Program-made: the position numbers and the translations under genes
The notes under the pieces: generated by a model
What the model was told of the DNA's origin: nothing
Database searches by the model: none
What the model saw: the letters and a program-made list of their open reading frames with translations, nothing else
DNA from: Ascaphus truei
Lineage: Eukaryota; Chordata; Amphibia; Anura; Ascaphidae
Length of the DNA stretch: 64,000 nt
Assembly (NCBI GenBank): GCA_036426205.1
Contig: CM071570.1
Coordinates: forward strand, 51,382,984-51,446,983
Reading direction: 5' to 3'
Part shown: positions 33,118 through 44,612 of the stretch, piece after piece
How positions within the stretch are numbered: the stretch's first letter is position 1
How the letters are laid out: each line of letters starts with the position of its first letter

Positions 33118-33533
33118 AAAGCGGCAATGTAAGGTTGCGATTTATTTTTTTAACCGTAAGATTAAAGCAGTGGGTTTCCGGAGCCGAACCCCATTAATTT
33201 CAGCTCCGGGGACCCCTTGCTTCCGGAGATACTTACCTCCATAATAGGTGCTGGTAGCCACTCCACTACTTGGCTAGCAGGGATCATATAATGCCGCTTT
33301 TCAAAACGCCCGCGCCCTGTGGGCCAATAGGAAGCCGTGACATCATCTGGTGCAGCTTCCTATTGGCCCGCATGACGCAGGAGATTTAAAAAACAGGGAG
33401 ATAATGGCACCCCCAGAGGTAAGTATCCCTGGAACAGGGGGGTTTCCGGAGCTGAAATTAACGGGGTTCACCTCTGGAGTCCCTCTGCTTCAGCCTATGG
33501 CAAAAAAAATAGTTTAGATTGCTCCTTTAACCC
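33118..33533. repeat. MITE family M1, full palindromic copy
   Basis: The ends are inverted (ttaaagcggcaatgtaa against the complement of gattgctcctttaa). The arms carry gtttccggagccgaacccc and its mirror cggagctgaaattaacgggg. The centre is a hairpin with paired inverted CCAAT boxes: gggccaataggaagc ... gcttcctattggccc (33320-33370). Confidence 0.7.
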
Positions 33534-33582
33534 TTGCACTGGTACTATATATTTCGTAGTATCTTTGGAGGTCTTTCCTCAC

Positions 33583-34229
33583 ATAGGGGTTGATACACAG
33601 ATGTCCATTAAATCTGGGCTACTAACGTGGCGTTAACTAAATACAGCAGGTAACGTCTGTTAGTTTTCCGGGTATCCACAAAGCTAAAAGATATCCAAAA
33701 CCAATGTTTGTTAGTGATTACATTAGCATAGGCTTAACGCCATGTAAAGTTACCACTGCCTTGCGTCAGCTTCAAATAACATGGCTTAAGCCTGTCTTAC
33801 CCAAAGGGGGCGTTGCTCCCATCCAGACCCTGAAGAGAAGACAGGAGAGGAAAAGAACCCTGTAAATAACATTACGATAGTTAAATCATACATAACTGTG
33901 GTCTTACACTTATCCAGACCCTGTAAAAAAAAACTATTTCAGTGTCTGGATGTGAGTAACGCCACATTTAGCTATAACCTACAGTAACTAACGTACCGTT
34001 AAATCCTTGTGTTACAAGAGCTCTGTGGATATGCGTTGTTAGAAGGAACACCTCTTTTGCATAGCATTATCTCTAACGTCTGTTATAATAACACAAGGGC
34101 TCGTTGCAGCTGAAAACAGCACTTAACGTGTCGTTAGTGACCTTTACAGATCCCCGTTGGCACTTAACGAGACGTTAACTTAAGTTAAAATATCGTTAAT
34201 TAACAGAACTCTGTGGATCTATCCCATAA
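33583..34229. repeat. MITE family M2
   Basis: The ends are inverted (ggggttgatacacaga against the complement of tctgtggatctatccc). The arms are rich in GTTAA/TTAAC blocks. The centre contains atccagaccctg on both sides of the axis. It is related to the ends at 41120 and 44402 and in style to 17843-18905. Confidence 0.6.
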
Positions 34230-34677
34230 GGTTCATACTTTTGATCCCAGGAGTGATTTTTAACTTAAATGTGAATGTCCATTCTGACAGAAGGTGCAGC
34301 CATAGGACCTGAGCTGTATTGCCAGTTATAAATAATCTCTTATGCTAGAAGATAGACCACAATAAGAAGTCTAGTTTATAAATCATATACATCAATTTTC
34401 TTTGTAGAAAGTGCTTTTTAGGCAACCGAAGCAACTCAATTACACAGGCAGTCATACTTCGTCTCCTTTCTTCCATGTCCCTAAACAGTAAAACAAATAC
34501 AAATATATAGTTTTGAGTTGACGGTACATCTCTATATGAACCCCTTTAAACTTTCTTTATAAGTAAGTGAGCAATTCCATGAACTGGCATATGGTACATT
34601 GTCTTGCAAATATAGTTATAATTGAGTTTATTTGTTTGCATTACTATTACCTATGCTTTCCTTTTTACTTTTTCCAG

Positions 34678-34764
34678 TTGGAAGATGCTCAGAGTAAAAG
34701 GCAAGAAAAACTAATCGAAAAACACAAGGAGATTCGTCAGCAAATAGTGGATGAAAAGCCCAAG
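34678..34764 (+). CDS. PLCB1: PLCB1 exon (distal C-terminal domain, part 5)
   Basis: An 87-nt exon of 29 codons. The acceptor tttttccag ends at 34677 and the donor gtaaag starts at 34765; both junctions are phase 0. It encodes [19 protein letters not shown] then [10 protein letters not shown], continuing the PLCB1 coiled coil. The terminal part I would expect next (the LQVELEQEY-type exon and the isoform-specific tails) was not found in the remaining 29 kb, so the intron starting here is long, as in mammalian PLCB1. Confidence 0.93.
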
Positions 34765-34970
34765 GTAAAGTGTCCTGTTTTTGTACACTTGGTGTGCTTA
34801 CTCGGCAATTGACAAATCCTTATGCTTGGGTAAATTTCACAGTTAACAGGAAAAATAATAATGAATCAGCTACCATTACTTTCCCATGCCCACATAGACA
34901 CAGACTCAAGCTTTCTATGAACAGCAGCTAACCACATGTAAAGAAGAATTTGTTAAGGCAAAGGTTCTCA

Positions 34971-35190
34971 ACTCCAGCCCTCAATCCCCCCCAACAGGTC
35001 AGGCCTTAACGATATCCCAGCTTCAACACGGGTGGCTTAATCAGTGGCTCAGTCTTAGACTAAGCCACTTATTGAGCCACCTGTGCTAAAACAGGGAGCC
35101 ACTGATTGAGTCACCTGTGTCACCTGACTCAACTGAAACCCTGACTGTCGGGGGGGGGGGGGAGTCTTGAGAATTGGAGGTAGGAACCCT
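34971..35190. repeat. MITE family M3 (hAT-like), full copy
   Basis: The ends ggttctcaactccagccctc and the mirror near gagaattggaggtaggaacc enclose ccaacaggtcaggc and ggtggctcaat-type blocks. Other copies are at 44432-44612 and 51297-51517, with truncated pieces at 48113-48150 and 50765-50850. Confidence 0.65.
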
Positions 35191-35199
35191 GTGTTAAGG

Positions 35200-35521
35200 A
35201 AACGCCAACAGAACAGGGGTGTAATACAAATACTTTATTTATTAGTATGTAAAAATCTTCACATACTCGAGAATAAAATAAAATGGTTAATCCTATTCAT
35301 AATCTACAGTATAACAATCCAATAACTGGGGATACCTTTTAGATATCTCACTTTCTCAGAACAAAATGTATTGCGTGACCATAGAATACATTACAATCAC
35401 AGTTATACAAATGTTGATATATTGTCATACATATCAGTGAGCAACAATTAGTAGTATTTACAAGGATAATATATACCCCTACTAGACTAATATCTGTCTA
35501 ATGAAGTGCTTGTTAGTCACA
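35200..35521. other. Unassigned, possibly part of the following foldback
   Basis: AT-rich; starts with tactttatttattagtatg. No gene or RNA seen. Confidence 0.3.
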
Positions 35522-35850
35522 AATGAATAGGAAAACACAGAAAACCTCCCTAGGTAGGTAAGGGAAACTTCCAAATACAACGAGAGCGCTCTGGGGTGTG
35601 CAGAAAAACAGAAACAACTCATAAGACAAGTAAAACCAAAGAAATCATACAACGGCAGGAGAGGTACGCCGAGATTACACAAGATAACAGTGTAATTCAT
35701 TCATTGTCTTCTGATTCTGCTGTGTTTTTGTGTATGAATAAATAGTTGTTTCTGTTTTCTGCACACCCCAGAGCGCCCTCGTTATCTTTGGGAGTTTCCC
35801 TTACCTGCCTAGGGAGGTTTTCTGTGTTTTTCTATTGACTAGTCAGTCCT
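35522..35850. repeat. Inverted repeat, ~95-bp arms
   Basis: The left arm (gaaaacacagaaaacctccc at ~35530 to ~35618) is mirrored at ~35748-35845 (gggaggttttctgtgttttt). Both contain the gagcgctctggggtgtgcag motif or its mirror. The spacer is about 130 bp. Similar in layout to the 24507-25049 element but with no ribozyme recognised. Confidence 0.6.
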
Positions 35851-36495
35851 GAGGTGCACCCCAATGTACTGTGACTGTGGAAGAGGGGGTCTTTCTGTGC
35901 ATTTCATCAGTGGGTAGTAGTGTAGACAATTTGTATTGCACAAATCAATAGAAATAAGAGGTAAAGTTGGATATAATTGGGCACCTGAAGACATCATTCA
36001 AGAATTGAAGCTACTGTTGCGCATCTGGAACGTGCGTTGATGTGTTTTTGAAGCTGTTTCCCGAGTGCCCCTCTGTTTTTTGAAGCTGGTGTGATCTGTT
36101 TGCTGTTGATCGTGAGACATACTCTGCTTTTGACTCTGTTAAGGGTGGATCAGTTGTTAGGATTTAGGGCATGTGGAGGTGCTGTATTTGAGCCTACATG
36201 TGATCGCATACACAGTAGATCACAGCGAATCACACATTGACTTTAAGTTGGAAAAAACTCCCTCTTTGCGTACACACCTCGTTCTGTGCTTCTTTAATTC
36301 CTAATTGTGTTGACCAATTTTATTTTATAAAATATATTAGCTATGGAAATGGAGAATTATGTTTCCCTGGATTATAGCAGTTGTATTATCAACATTGTTT
36401 GTGGATTTGAAGTCTTATTCTGACCAATTATGTGATATTTAAAACTCTATGTTCCTTTTTTGACTGGGCTCTCAAGCACTTTGCTAGAGATATAG
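35851..36495. other. Unassigned PLCB1 intron sequence
   Basis: No supported feature. Confidence 0.3.
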
Positions 36496-36650
36496 GCCCA
36501 TATTTACAAAGTACAGTAGTAATAAGACACTTTCCAGTGCCTAAACACACCGTACAGCTCATTCACTTGAATGGTCTGTAAGGTGTCTTTCCATATTGGA
36601 AGGTGTCTCGGAGTAGCACTGCATAATAAATATGGGCCACCATGTCTTAT
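36496..36650. repeat. Small MITE (about 155 bp)
   Basis: Terminal inverted repeats aggcccatatttac and the mirror taaatatgggcc. The interior has aagacacttt and aaggtgtctt pairing across the axis. Confidence 0.6.
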
Positions 36651-36721
36651 TAGGGGCATATATAGCAATAGTTTTCTTACTATTTCAGTTAGTTGTTGTT
36701 GATCACCTATATACTACTAAT

Positions 36722-37397
36722 TGTAACCCTCCCTGCCCGGCTTGTACGGAGATTACATCGGTGTACTGTTTGGCTACTCAACATGGGTTACCTTGACTCA
36801 TGGTGCTGGTTTCAGGTGGCTGACTGAATTCAGGGAGATGAGGTAGCAAGGATGGAAAATAATGGGTGCCATGAACATTTGTAGTACATCAGCCTTTTAT
36901 TTGTGTGCCCAGCACGGGGTTCACTCACACGCACATAATAACGTTGTACTGGTTTTATAACAGACGTACATAAATACGGTACTTTCATTAGTGCCCATTC
37001 AAATGGAGGCGCGTTGACTTACAGTATTTGCACTACTTCTGTGGGACCCGGACCCTCTTTGTTGCTGCGGGATCATTATCGGTATTACCCTGGTTAAACT
37101 AGGCCTATATGAGAATCCTAGAGGGTCCTTAAAAAGTGACCACAATACCTTCAGCCTGTTTGGGAACTGCCACTTCCGTACAGATGAAGAGGATAATTAA
37201 TGCAAATCTGCGGTTAGAGCCAATCCACAGACACCTGGGAGCCCTCTTTCATGAGGCCTTCTGTGACATTAAGTCCTCCGGGAACCTAACCTCTTGGGAA
37301 CATTTCCTTATCCTAAATACTCTCTCGTGGCATTCTGATCCCCATGGCAACACACGGTGGGGCCCAACATAATCAACCGTTTAGGAGGGGGGTTACA
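36722..37397. mobile_element. Solo LTR (676 bp)
   Basis: Begins TGTAACCCTCC and ends GGGGGTTACA, with TAAT on both sides (36718-36721, 37398-37401), a 4-bp target duplication. The extended terminal complementarity and tttatttgtgtgcc stretch fit an LTR. No internal region. Confidence 0.7.
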
Positions 37398-37401
37398 TAA
37401 T

Positions 37402-40400
37402 GATTGCTCATAGCTATAATAATATAACCTTGTTTTTACAGATAATAAATTACAGTAATTATAATTGAATGATGCATATGAAATGTACCTCCACTTGTGA
37501 TGTTGTGGTTAGAAAGAACATGATAGATTACTTAATGAAACCAACTACATTTGATTTTATTCATGAGTGTGTAAAGAGTTGTGCATTCTAACCAATTACC
37601 CACAGTATATTGTGATTGTTATCACAGGGTTATTTGTAGCCTCTGTATATGCTTCTCTTGGTGAGGGTTGTAGTTGGCCATAATTTGCCTTTTCTTTTTG
37701 TCTGCAGCACCAGCACTGGTTGAGGGTTTTGTATAGTATCAGTGGGTCGTTATTTACTCTTCCGTCTGTGATACGTCTAACTTTTTCTGAGACCAGTTTA
37801 AGGGAGACCTTGTTCTTAGAAGAGGTGAAGGCTGAGGGCAGAGGTAATAAAGGGGCAAAGGAGTGAGTTGAAACACATTTGAACTATCTTTAAATAAAAA
37901 ATAATAATAGTCACAGCCAAGTTGTATTTTCAAAATAAGCTCATTAAAATGGAATTCCTTTTAGTAATGATCTCTGGGTTGCCAGGCGTACCTACTCTTT
38001 CAGATCATATCCACTTAATTTACTTGGGAATATAACCTGGAAACCATAGACAATGTTGTACTTGCGGATTTCATCTTTTTCAGTGACCTGTGATAAGAGA
38101 TAATGTTTAAAAATGGTCACTTTATTAACTCTTTACTGCAAAGAGAGTTGTGAAGCCTTCCACACATAATACAGATTTAGATGAGTTAAAAAATAATAGT
38201 GAGACAGAATATCTACTGTATCAAGAAAGATACCCAGCAATACACTGTTCGGCACCTCCGCGTTTATATTACTAGCCACAGGAGCCCCTTGGTTTTGCGA
38301 GATACCAGGGGAGCTAAATATTGCTGCCGGTTCCTGTGGATTCTGCTTTCAAAAAGGAAGCCTCCACATCATCTGTTTCAGCTTCCTATTGGACAGACAT
38401 TTAAATGTCCAGACAGAGCCCAGTAACTACACTGGTGAGTATTTCTGGAACTGGGGGTTCCCGGAGCAAACATGGTTCCGCTTCAATGCTGTAAAAAATT
38501 GTTTTCAAAATAAGGAGTGATGGTTGCTTTACATTTTTCCGTTTTCCTAGTTCTTTTTTTACATAGCACCAAGCCAAATCCACCAGGTCAGAGGGAGTAA
38601 ACATTCCTGGCTCGTGATCTGAAGCAACTGTAGGGAACATTTTTTTTTTTAATTTGATGGCAATGCAGACAGAAAATGGAGCACTATGTTACGTTTTTAC
38701 ATTGATACGTTGCCCCAGATGTTTAGTAAATACCGAAGTATGGAATGTGCATGTGGCACCCGAGCACGTGGTGAGGTTCGGATAACCCCCAATATCTCTC
38801 ACTCATTCTCTGGTTCATTAGCCATGTATAATGTATAATGTAGCATTCTCTTACTCATTGAAGTCTGAATTATTCTTCGAACATTCTGGCTGTGCAAGGA
38901 TGAATACTGTGAGTGCCAGTCTTGCTCCTTCCACTATCTTCCTTTTCATACAGTAGTCCCAAGACAGAATCAGGAAGGAGGGGCTGGCAGTAGCCTGTCC
39001 CATCTGGGTCTTGACAGCATGAAATACTGGTGTCATTGGGATAAACAGGTGGAAGTGCATTGAGCTGCCAAAAGTCTGTGCCCGTGTCACACCTATAATC
39101 CACATCTCTTACCAGTTGTGCTGGTAAAGCCATTAGAATCACAGATTTGAGGAAATATATACTTTATACCCTTGTCAAAGTCAACATAGCTCTTTCTTAC
39201 AGAAAACCGGACTTTCCCTGCCAAAATCTTTTATGATTCATTATGTCTGCAGGGTTGATTATTTTTGTTTCCTGTCCCCACTGATTTCTAAAAAGACAGA
39301 ATTACTATGAGGACTTGCTTTCCTAATAGTAGGGATGTCACTGTTTGCTGTTTAGAGTGGGTTAGAAAAAGAAGATAGTTGCCAGTTGTAATTATTTGGG
39401 ATCGACCCAGTAATGCTATTCGTGTCCTCTACAGAAAATAAAGGTCCCCAGCACGTGGTAAGATTACCATAGGTGCTGCATGTGAGTTTACAAAAGTAGA
39501 ATGCCCACTGCTGTGGTTTCTAAGCCTCAGGTTGTTGTATGAGATTGGAGGACAAAGGGATATAGAATACAAGCACATTACGCAATGTAATATTTAACTA
39601 AGTCTCAGGCGGTAAAGTAAATAAAGGTAAGATACAAGTATAGAGTTGCAGTTGTTCTCCAACACATTTGTAAACAGTTGGTGGTATGGGAAGGTGTTAC
39701 TTTGGTGTGGTATTACACAACCAGATACTGTTGACAACCACAGTTTTAGATTCTGTTTAATCATGTCCAGTTTTATGTTTCAGCATGCGATATCAAATGC
39801 TGTTTTGAAAGAAGAACAATTACCTGAGTGATAAAGAATACACAACTATTTTCAATACACCCTCAGACTGTTAATACAATGGTTTTTCAGTGGCACTTTG
39901 TGCAAGCTGTAATACTACAGTATATATTCCGAACTGCAGTACAATAAAACTTCCTATGGTAGTTCTTTGAATTGGCTTAGTAAAGCTACCCTCCCCCAAT
40001 AATATGTAATAGGGTACAGATGTAGCAAGCCTGTGTGTCTTCGGTGCCTTTGACATGCGTGGTCACATGACCGTGGCACCAGAGGATTAACGCTGCAGGA
40101 GGTCCCATTCAGAAGCATGGACCCACAGCAGCCAGATCGCGGCAGACACTGTCCCCAGCGCCACATGTGCTTGTTCGCCTTCTGTGCCCGGGACAGGAAG
40201 TCTTGCTACATCTGTATAGTACAACTAATGTACAGTTTACTGTCTGCATATATGTGGAATATTACATGTCGTCATTCAGCAGAATATTTGATTGTTATTA
40301 CAGTCTTCTGGTAAATGCCCCTTTTTGTATTTTATGTATATTTTAATGTAGCATCCTTTATATTTGCTATGCAAATAAGTATACTGTACAAATAAGGTCA

Positions 40401-41083
40401 ACACACCAATAAATGTTCCAGAACCAGTAGTGTGCTATTTGCTAATACTATATTTACCACACAAAGGCATTGATGAAGGTATTTATGATTTGTTTTTATT
40501 TACCATGTTACCAATGCTGATCACATATTAATACAGTAGATAAACAGGCTACTTCTTGATGCATGTAATTATTGGAAGGAATAGTTTCTCCCTATCCCAT
40601 GCCCCACACCTGATGGAAAAGGTAATCATAGACATGAAGGCAAATTGCATTTTCAGGAAATAATTGGTACTTTGACCCTCTGTTGGGCCCAGGGAAATTG
40701 TTGAGTCACACTGCACCAATGTGAGCTCCCAAATTGTGTCATACTATACGTACCAATCTTGTTGGACCAGATTCTTACATCTGGCGCCGTATTTAAGCAA
40801 GAAAGTTTACATCCCATCCCCCTCAGCCCTGTTGGATTTTTTTACATAGATTAAAGGGAGTAAAAGTGATGCACACCGGCACGTTATTTGATGCATTATA
40901 ATTTGTGCCATGTAACTGATCTCCTTTTGTCACTCCCCAAATTACATGCTGACGCACACGGGCTAAAAAGTGGACCCAAGTGCTATATACAATAATGCAT
41001 AGAGATGCAGCCAAAAAATGACAATGTGTGCCTGTTTCACTCCAAACTTGCCTTTTGTGTTTTATTATGAAAATAAAGATGAT
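37402..41083. other. Long unassigned intron stretch
   Basis: Apart from the M1-like MITE at 38255-38500 I see no gene, RNA or structured repeat in this 3.7 kb; several short open frames look random. Confidence 0.35.
38255..38500. repeat. MITE family M1, diverged copy
   Basis: Contains caggagccccttggtttt, the agcttcctattggacag CCAAT half and gaactgggggttcccggagc, in the order seen in 33118-33533. Confidence 0.5.
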
Positions 41084-41169
41084 TGAATTATTCCCACGGA
41101 TTGAATTATTCCCACGGATTATGCCCAGATCTACAAAGCTCTGTTAAGTCACTTAATATAATAATAATA

Positions 41170-41400
41170 CTGTAGTTTGATCTTGTATAGTGTTGCTAGT
41201 TTTACGTAGCGATTTAGAGAGACATTTGCAGGCACAGGTCCCTGCCCCGTAGAGCTAACAACCTATGGGTTTTTTTGGTGCCGGAGGCACAGGGAGATAA
41301 AGTGACTTGCCCAAGGCCACAAGGAGCTGTCACTGGGAATTGAATCAGGTTCCCCTGCTAGTGCCAGTCAGTGTCTTTACTCACTGAGCCGCTCCTTCTT
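41170..41400. repeat. Dispersed repeat (amphibian LINE/SINE tail type)
   Basis: Holds acaggtccctgccccgtaga, agataaagtgacttgcccaa and ctcactgagccgctc, a composition I associate with widely dispersed vertebrate repeats of this kind. Exact family unknown. Confidence 0.4.
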
Positions 41401-41699
41401 CCATTAAGCTAACTTACTTAAACAATAATATAATTTTAATCCCTGTTTTCTCCTGCAAAGAGTTTCTTCTTAACTATAATGGGAGTTACAGTAGTGATAA
41501 TAATATCTAAAAATATGCAAATAAGGTGTTAACATAACATTGCATATCCACAAAATTCTGTTGGGGTTAATACGGGGACTTAACATTACATTATTTAGGT
41601 TATAACTACATTTGGAGGTACTCCTATCCAGACACTGAAAGAGGGCTTAGCAGTGTCTGGGTGGGAGTAACAGCTCCAATGTGCGGGGAAAGCGTTTCA

Positions 41700-41756
41700 G
41701 GCGAGGAGAACTGATGAAAGGTCAATATGGGACCTGAAACATTGTTTCTTCTCTGT
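41700..41756 (+). ncRNA. Hammerhead-like motif (HHR-F)
   Basis: CTGATGA (41711-41717), stem II AGGTC (41719-41723) paired with GACCT (41731-41735), GAAA (41736-41739), then C-ATT-GUUUC. A six-pair stem I is possible between GGAGAA before the core and TTCTCT after it. Stem III is very weak and the cleavage position ambiguous, so this is probably a decayed ribozyme. Confidence 0.5.
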
Positions 41757-41808
41757 TCTTGGCGGTCACAATGAATAATTACATTATGAACGTGTGAGTA
41801 GAGATGTA

Positions 41809-42140
41809 CAGGCATACCCCGCATTAATGTACGCAATGGGACCGGAGCATGTATGTAAAGCGAAAATGTACTTAAAGTGAAGCACTACCTTTTTTCCACT
41901 TTTCGAGGCATGTACTGTACTGCAATCGTCATATACGTGCATAACTGATGTAAACAACGCATTTGTAACAGGCTCTATTGTCTCCCCGCTTGCACACAGC
42001 TTCGGTACAGGTAGGGAGCCAGTATTGCTGTTCAGGACGTGCTGACAGGCGCATGCGTGAGCTGCCGTTTGCCTCTTGAGCGATATGTACTTACTCGCGA
42101 GTGTACTTAAAGTGAGTGTCCTTAAACCGGGGTATGCCTG
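41809..42140. repeat. Tigger/pogo-like MITE, copy 1
   Basis: Ends CAGGCATACCCCG ... CGGGGTATGCCTG with TA on both sides (41807-41808, 42141-42142). The TA duplication and CAGGCATACC terminus match the Tigger (pogo, Tc1/mariner) group. No transposase. Confidence 0.8.
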
Positions 42141-43143
42141 TACTTTGTACCTCTGTCCTAGAGGAGACCTGCATTTGGAAGAATTTGTTTGTCTATGTTG
42201 GGAGGGTGTAACACTATATTGAGGCACAATTGAAATAACTTAACATTATTTCCTGGCATTATTTCCATGTCCTTTCTCACTCCACTTCAGCAAAATCCCT
42301 ATTTCAGGGTCTGAATAGGAGTAACGCAAAGACCAAATAATGCCACAGTACTGGAAGATAACGCTAAGCCTATGACGTGTAGTTTGGACAATATCTTTTC
42401 ATATAATTAGCTGTGAGGGTGCCATGCTAACTTCGGCAACATCACGTTGACGCATGCGCGGTTTGTGTTTGGAGGAACGGTCGCATCAGTTTATACACGG
42501 AGCAAATAGGCTGCTTATTGCTATCACGAATCAGGTTGTATTCTATCCTATTTGGGTCTGGCGTTACTCACACTCTTTGGGGGCTTGTACTTCCGCACTT
42601 TGCAGTATGCGCGACCCAGAGTGACTATTCAAAGTCCATTAATGACAACAGCCAAACGATTGTATGTGAGTGCTCAATCTGTGCATTGGAGTGTTTATTC
42701 TGTGCATTGCTGTGTGAGTTACCCAGAGTCACTATTCAGAGTCTATTACTGACCACTGTCAACGACTGTATGTGAATGTTTATTCTGTGCATGGGTGTAT
42801 TGGTCCTAACCAAGTTATTTTAGGGCCTCTATACAAACCAATTTACTGATTATACCTGAGTTTACTGATTACCTCACACAGTGGATTTGTTGGTTAGATC
42901 TTCTATCACATAGTGGTTGCATTGAGCCCACTGCTATCTTCCCTCAATATCCATTTATCATTCACTATAACTGTCTATGCAATAGTGCAGCTCTATGTTT
43001 AGCGTTTGACTCAATACCAGCTATATGTTTGGAACACTATCTGTTCATATAGTACCGTGACCAAACACATTTGGGGATTTTATCTACTGGTATGCACTGT
43101 TGTGCATTTTTAGAGTGTTTCGTCGTTTTTTACAGTATAACTA

Positions 43144-43481
43144 CAGGCATACCCCGGTTAAAGGACACTCACTTTAAGTACACTCGCGAGTAAGTACATA
43201 TTGTCCAATAGGCAAACGCCAGCTCACGCATGCGCCTGTCAGCACGTCCTGAACAGCAATACCGGCTCCCTACCTGTACCGAAGCTGTGGGCCACCCGGG
43301 AGACTATAGAGCCTGTTACACATGCGTTACTTACATCAGTTCTGCACGTATATGACTATGACGTTTGCAGTACAGTACATGCATCGATAAGTGGAAAAAA
43401 GCTAGTGCTTCACTTTGAGTACATTTTCGCTTTACATACATGCTCCAGTCCCATTGTGTACGTTAATGCGAGGTATGCCTG
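43144..43481. repeat. Tigger/pogo-like MITE, copy 2 (inverted)
   Basis: Same ends (one mismatch on the right) and TA flanks, but inserted in the opposite orientation to copy 1, 1.0 kb away. Confidence 0.8.
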
Positions 43482-43710
43482 TATTAAAGTCTTTTTTATT
43501 TTTTGAGTGTGACCTTTTGGCGGTGAATCCTATGCTAGGATTTGGCTACTATCTAGCCAGTTATTAGTAGACAATAGATTTTTTTGTCACCTACCTTGAG
43601 TGCAATTATAGGGGGCTGTTTATAATCCTTGGATTATTTGTGTGTATTTATTTGTGCTTTCTCCCTTGCACTAGGTAGATTGTTTCTTGTTAACGTGTAT
43701 GTGTGTTTGG

Positions 43711-44344
43711 TGTAGCGACGTGCCCTCTGTGTATATTTGTTCAGGTTTACAGGGTACCTTATTCGTTATTCGTTGGCAGCGCCTCCAGTCAGCGAGGATC
43801 CCATGGTAGTAGGATTGCCATGCTGACACCTTTCCATATCCTAAGACAGTGAATCACACTTGCATATGATTCCCTGGTATTTATTGCATTGGTTAGTTGT
43901 TTCAGCAATGCATTCCTTTCTTGCTTCCCCTGGAAGGTTACTTTAAGGCTTGGGCTCATCTAAGTTTCCTTCTGGTGCTCCTCCTGTATCCCCTTATGGA
44001 ACACAGGGTAGCTGTTGTTCACTCCACAGGGGAGGAAAGAGACACCTCAACTTTTGGGAGAGACAGTTTATATACCCTGGGGTTGGGCTTGTAACCCTGC
44101 CCCATAACAGGGCAGGTCTGATAATGACATGTGTCACATCTGCGCATGTCACCCAGCCTGTACCTCCCCCAGGCTGACGCTCTCTAGTTGTCGCTAGGCC
44201 CACCCTTGGATACACTTACTGCATCCATGACTGCAATAGCACACTAGGCCTACAGTTGGAATTAACCCTTCCAGTGCCTGACCCTAGCAGGACTTATACT
44301 GGTAGGGCCCAAGGAAAGAGGTAGCGGCCGGCGGCTAGGCTACA
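43711..44344. mobile_element. LTR-like unit with the GCAGCGCCTCCA block
   Basis: Starts TGTAGCGACG and ends GGCTACA; the flanks TTGG/TAGG match at 3 of 4 bases. It carries gcagcgcctcca and gaggatccc as at 22510. Probably a solo LTR, less certain than 16908 and 36722. Confidence 0.45.
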
Positions 44345-44431
44345 TAGGTAACATCATGTCATGAGCCCTGATTTAACTGAGCTTTGTGGATCTAGCTCCA
44401 TAATTTGAATCAAATGTAATATGTATTAACT

Positions 44432-44612
44432 CAGAAGTTCTCAACTCCAGTCCTCAAGACAACCACAACAGGCCAGGTTTTAAGGATATCCTAGCCTCCG
44501 CACAGGTGGCTCAATCCTGTGCTGAAGCTGGGAGCCACTGATTGTGCCACCTGTGCTGACGAGGGGATATACAACAAGTTGTGGGGCTTGAGGACTGGCA
44601 TTGAGAACCACT
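44432..44612. repeat. MITE family M3 (hAT-like), copy
   Basis: agttctcaactccagtcctc at the left and gaggactggcattgagaacc at the right, with ggccaggttttaaggatatc between. Confidence 0.65.

Larger units (their letters stand above)
41120..44402. repeat. Composite bounded by family M2 termini
   Basis: The left end tatgcccagatctacaaagc (41120) is mirrored by gctttgtggatctagctcc (to 44402). Inside lie a dispersed repeat (41170-41400), HHR-F, two Tigger-like MITEs in opposite orientation and an LTR-like unit. It may be one M2 element expanded by nested insertions, or two separate M2 ends. An 18-bp tandem duplication (ttgaattattcccacgga) sits just outside at 41083-41118. Confidence 0.4.
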
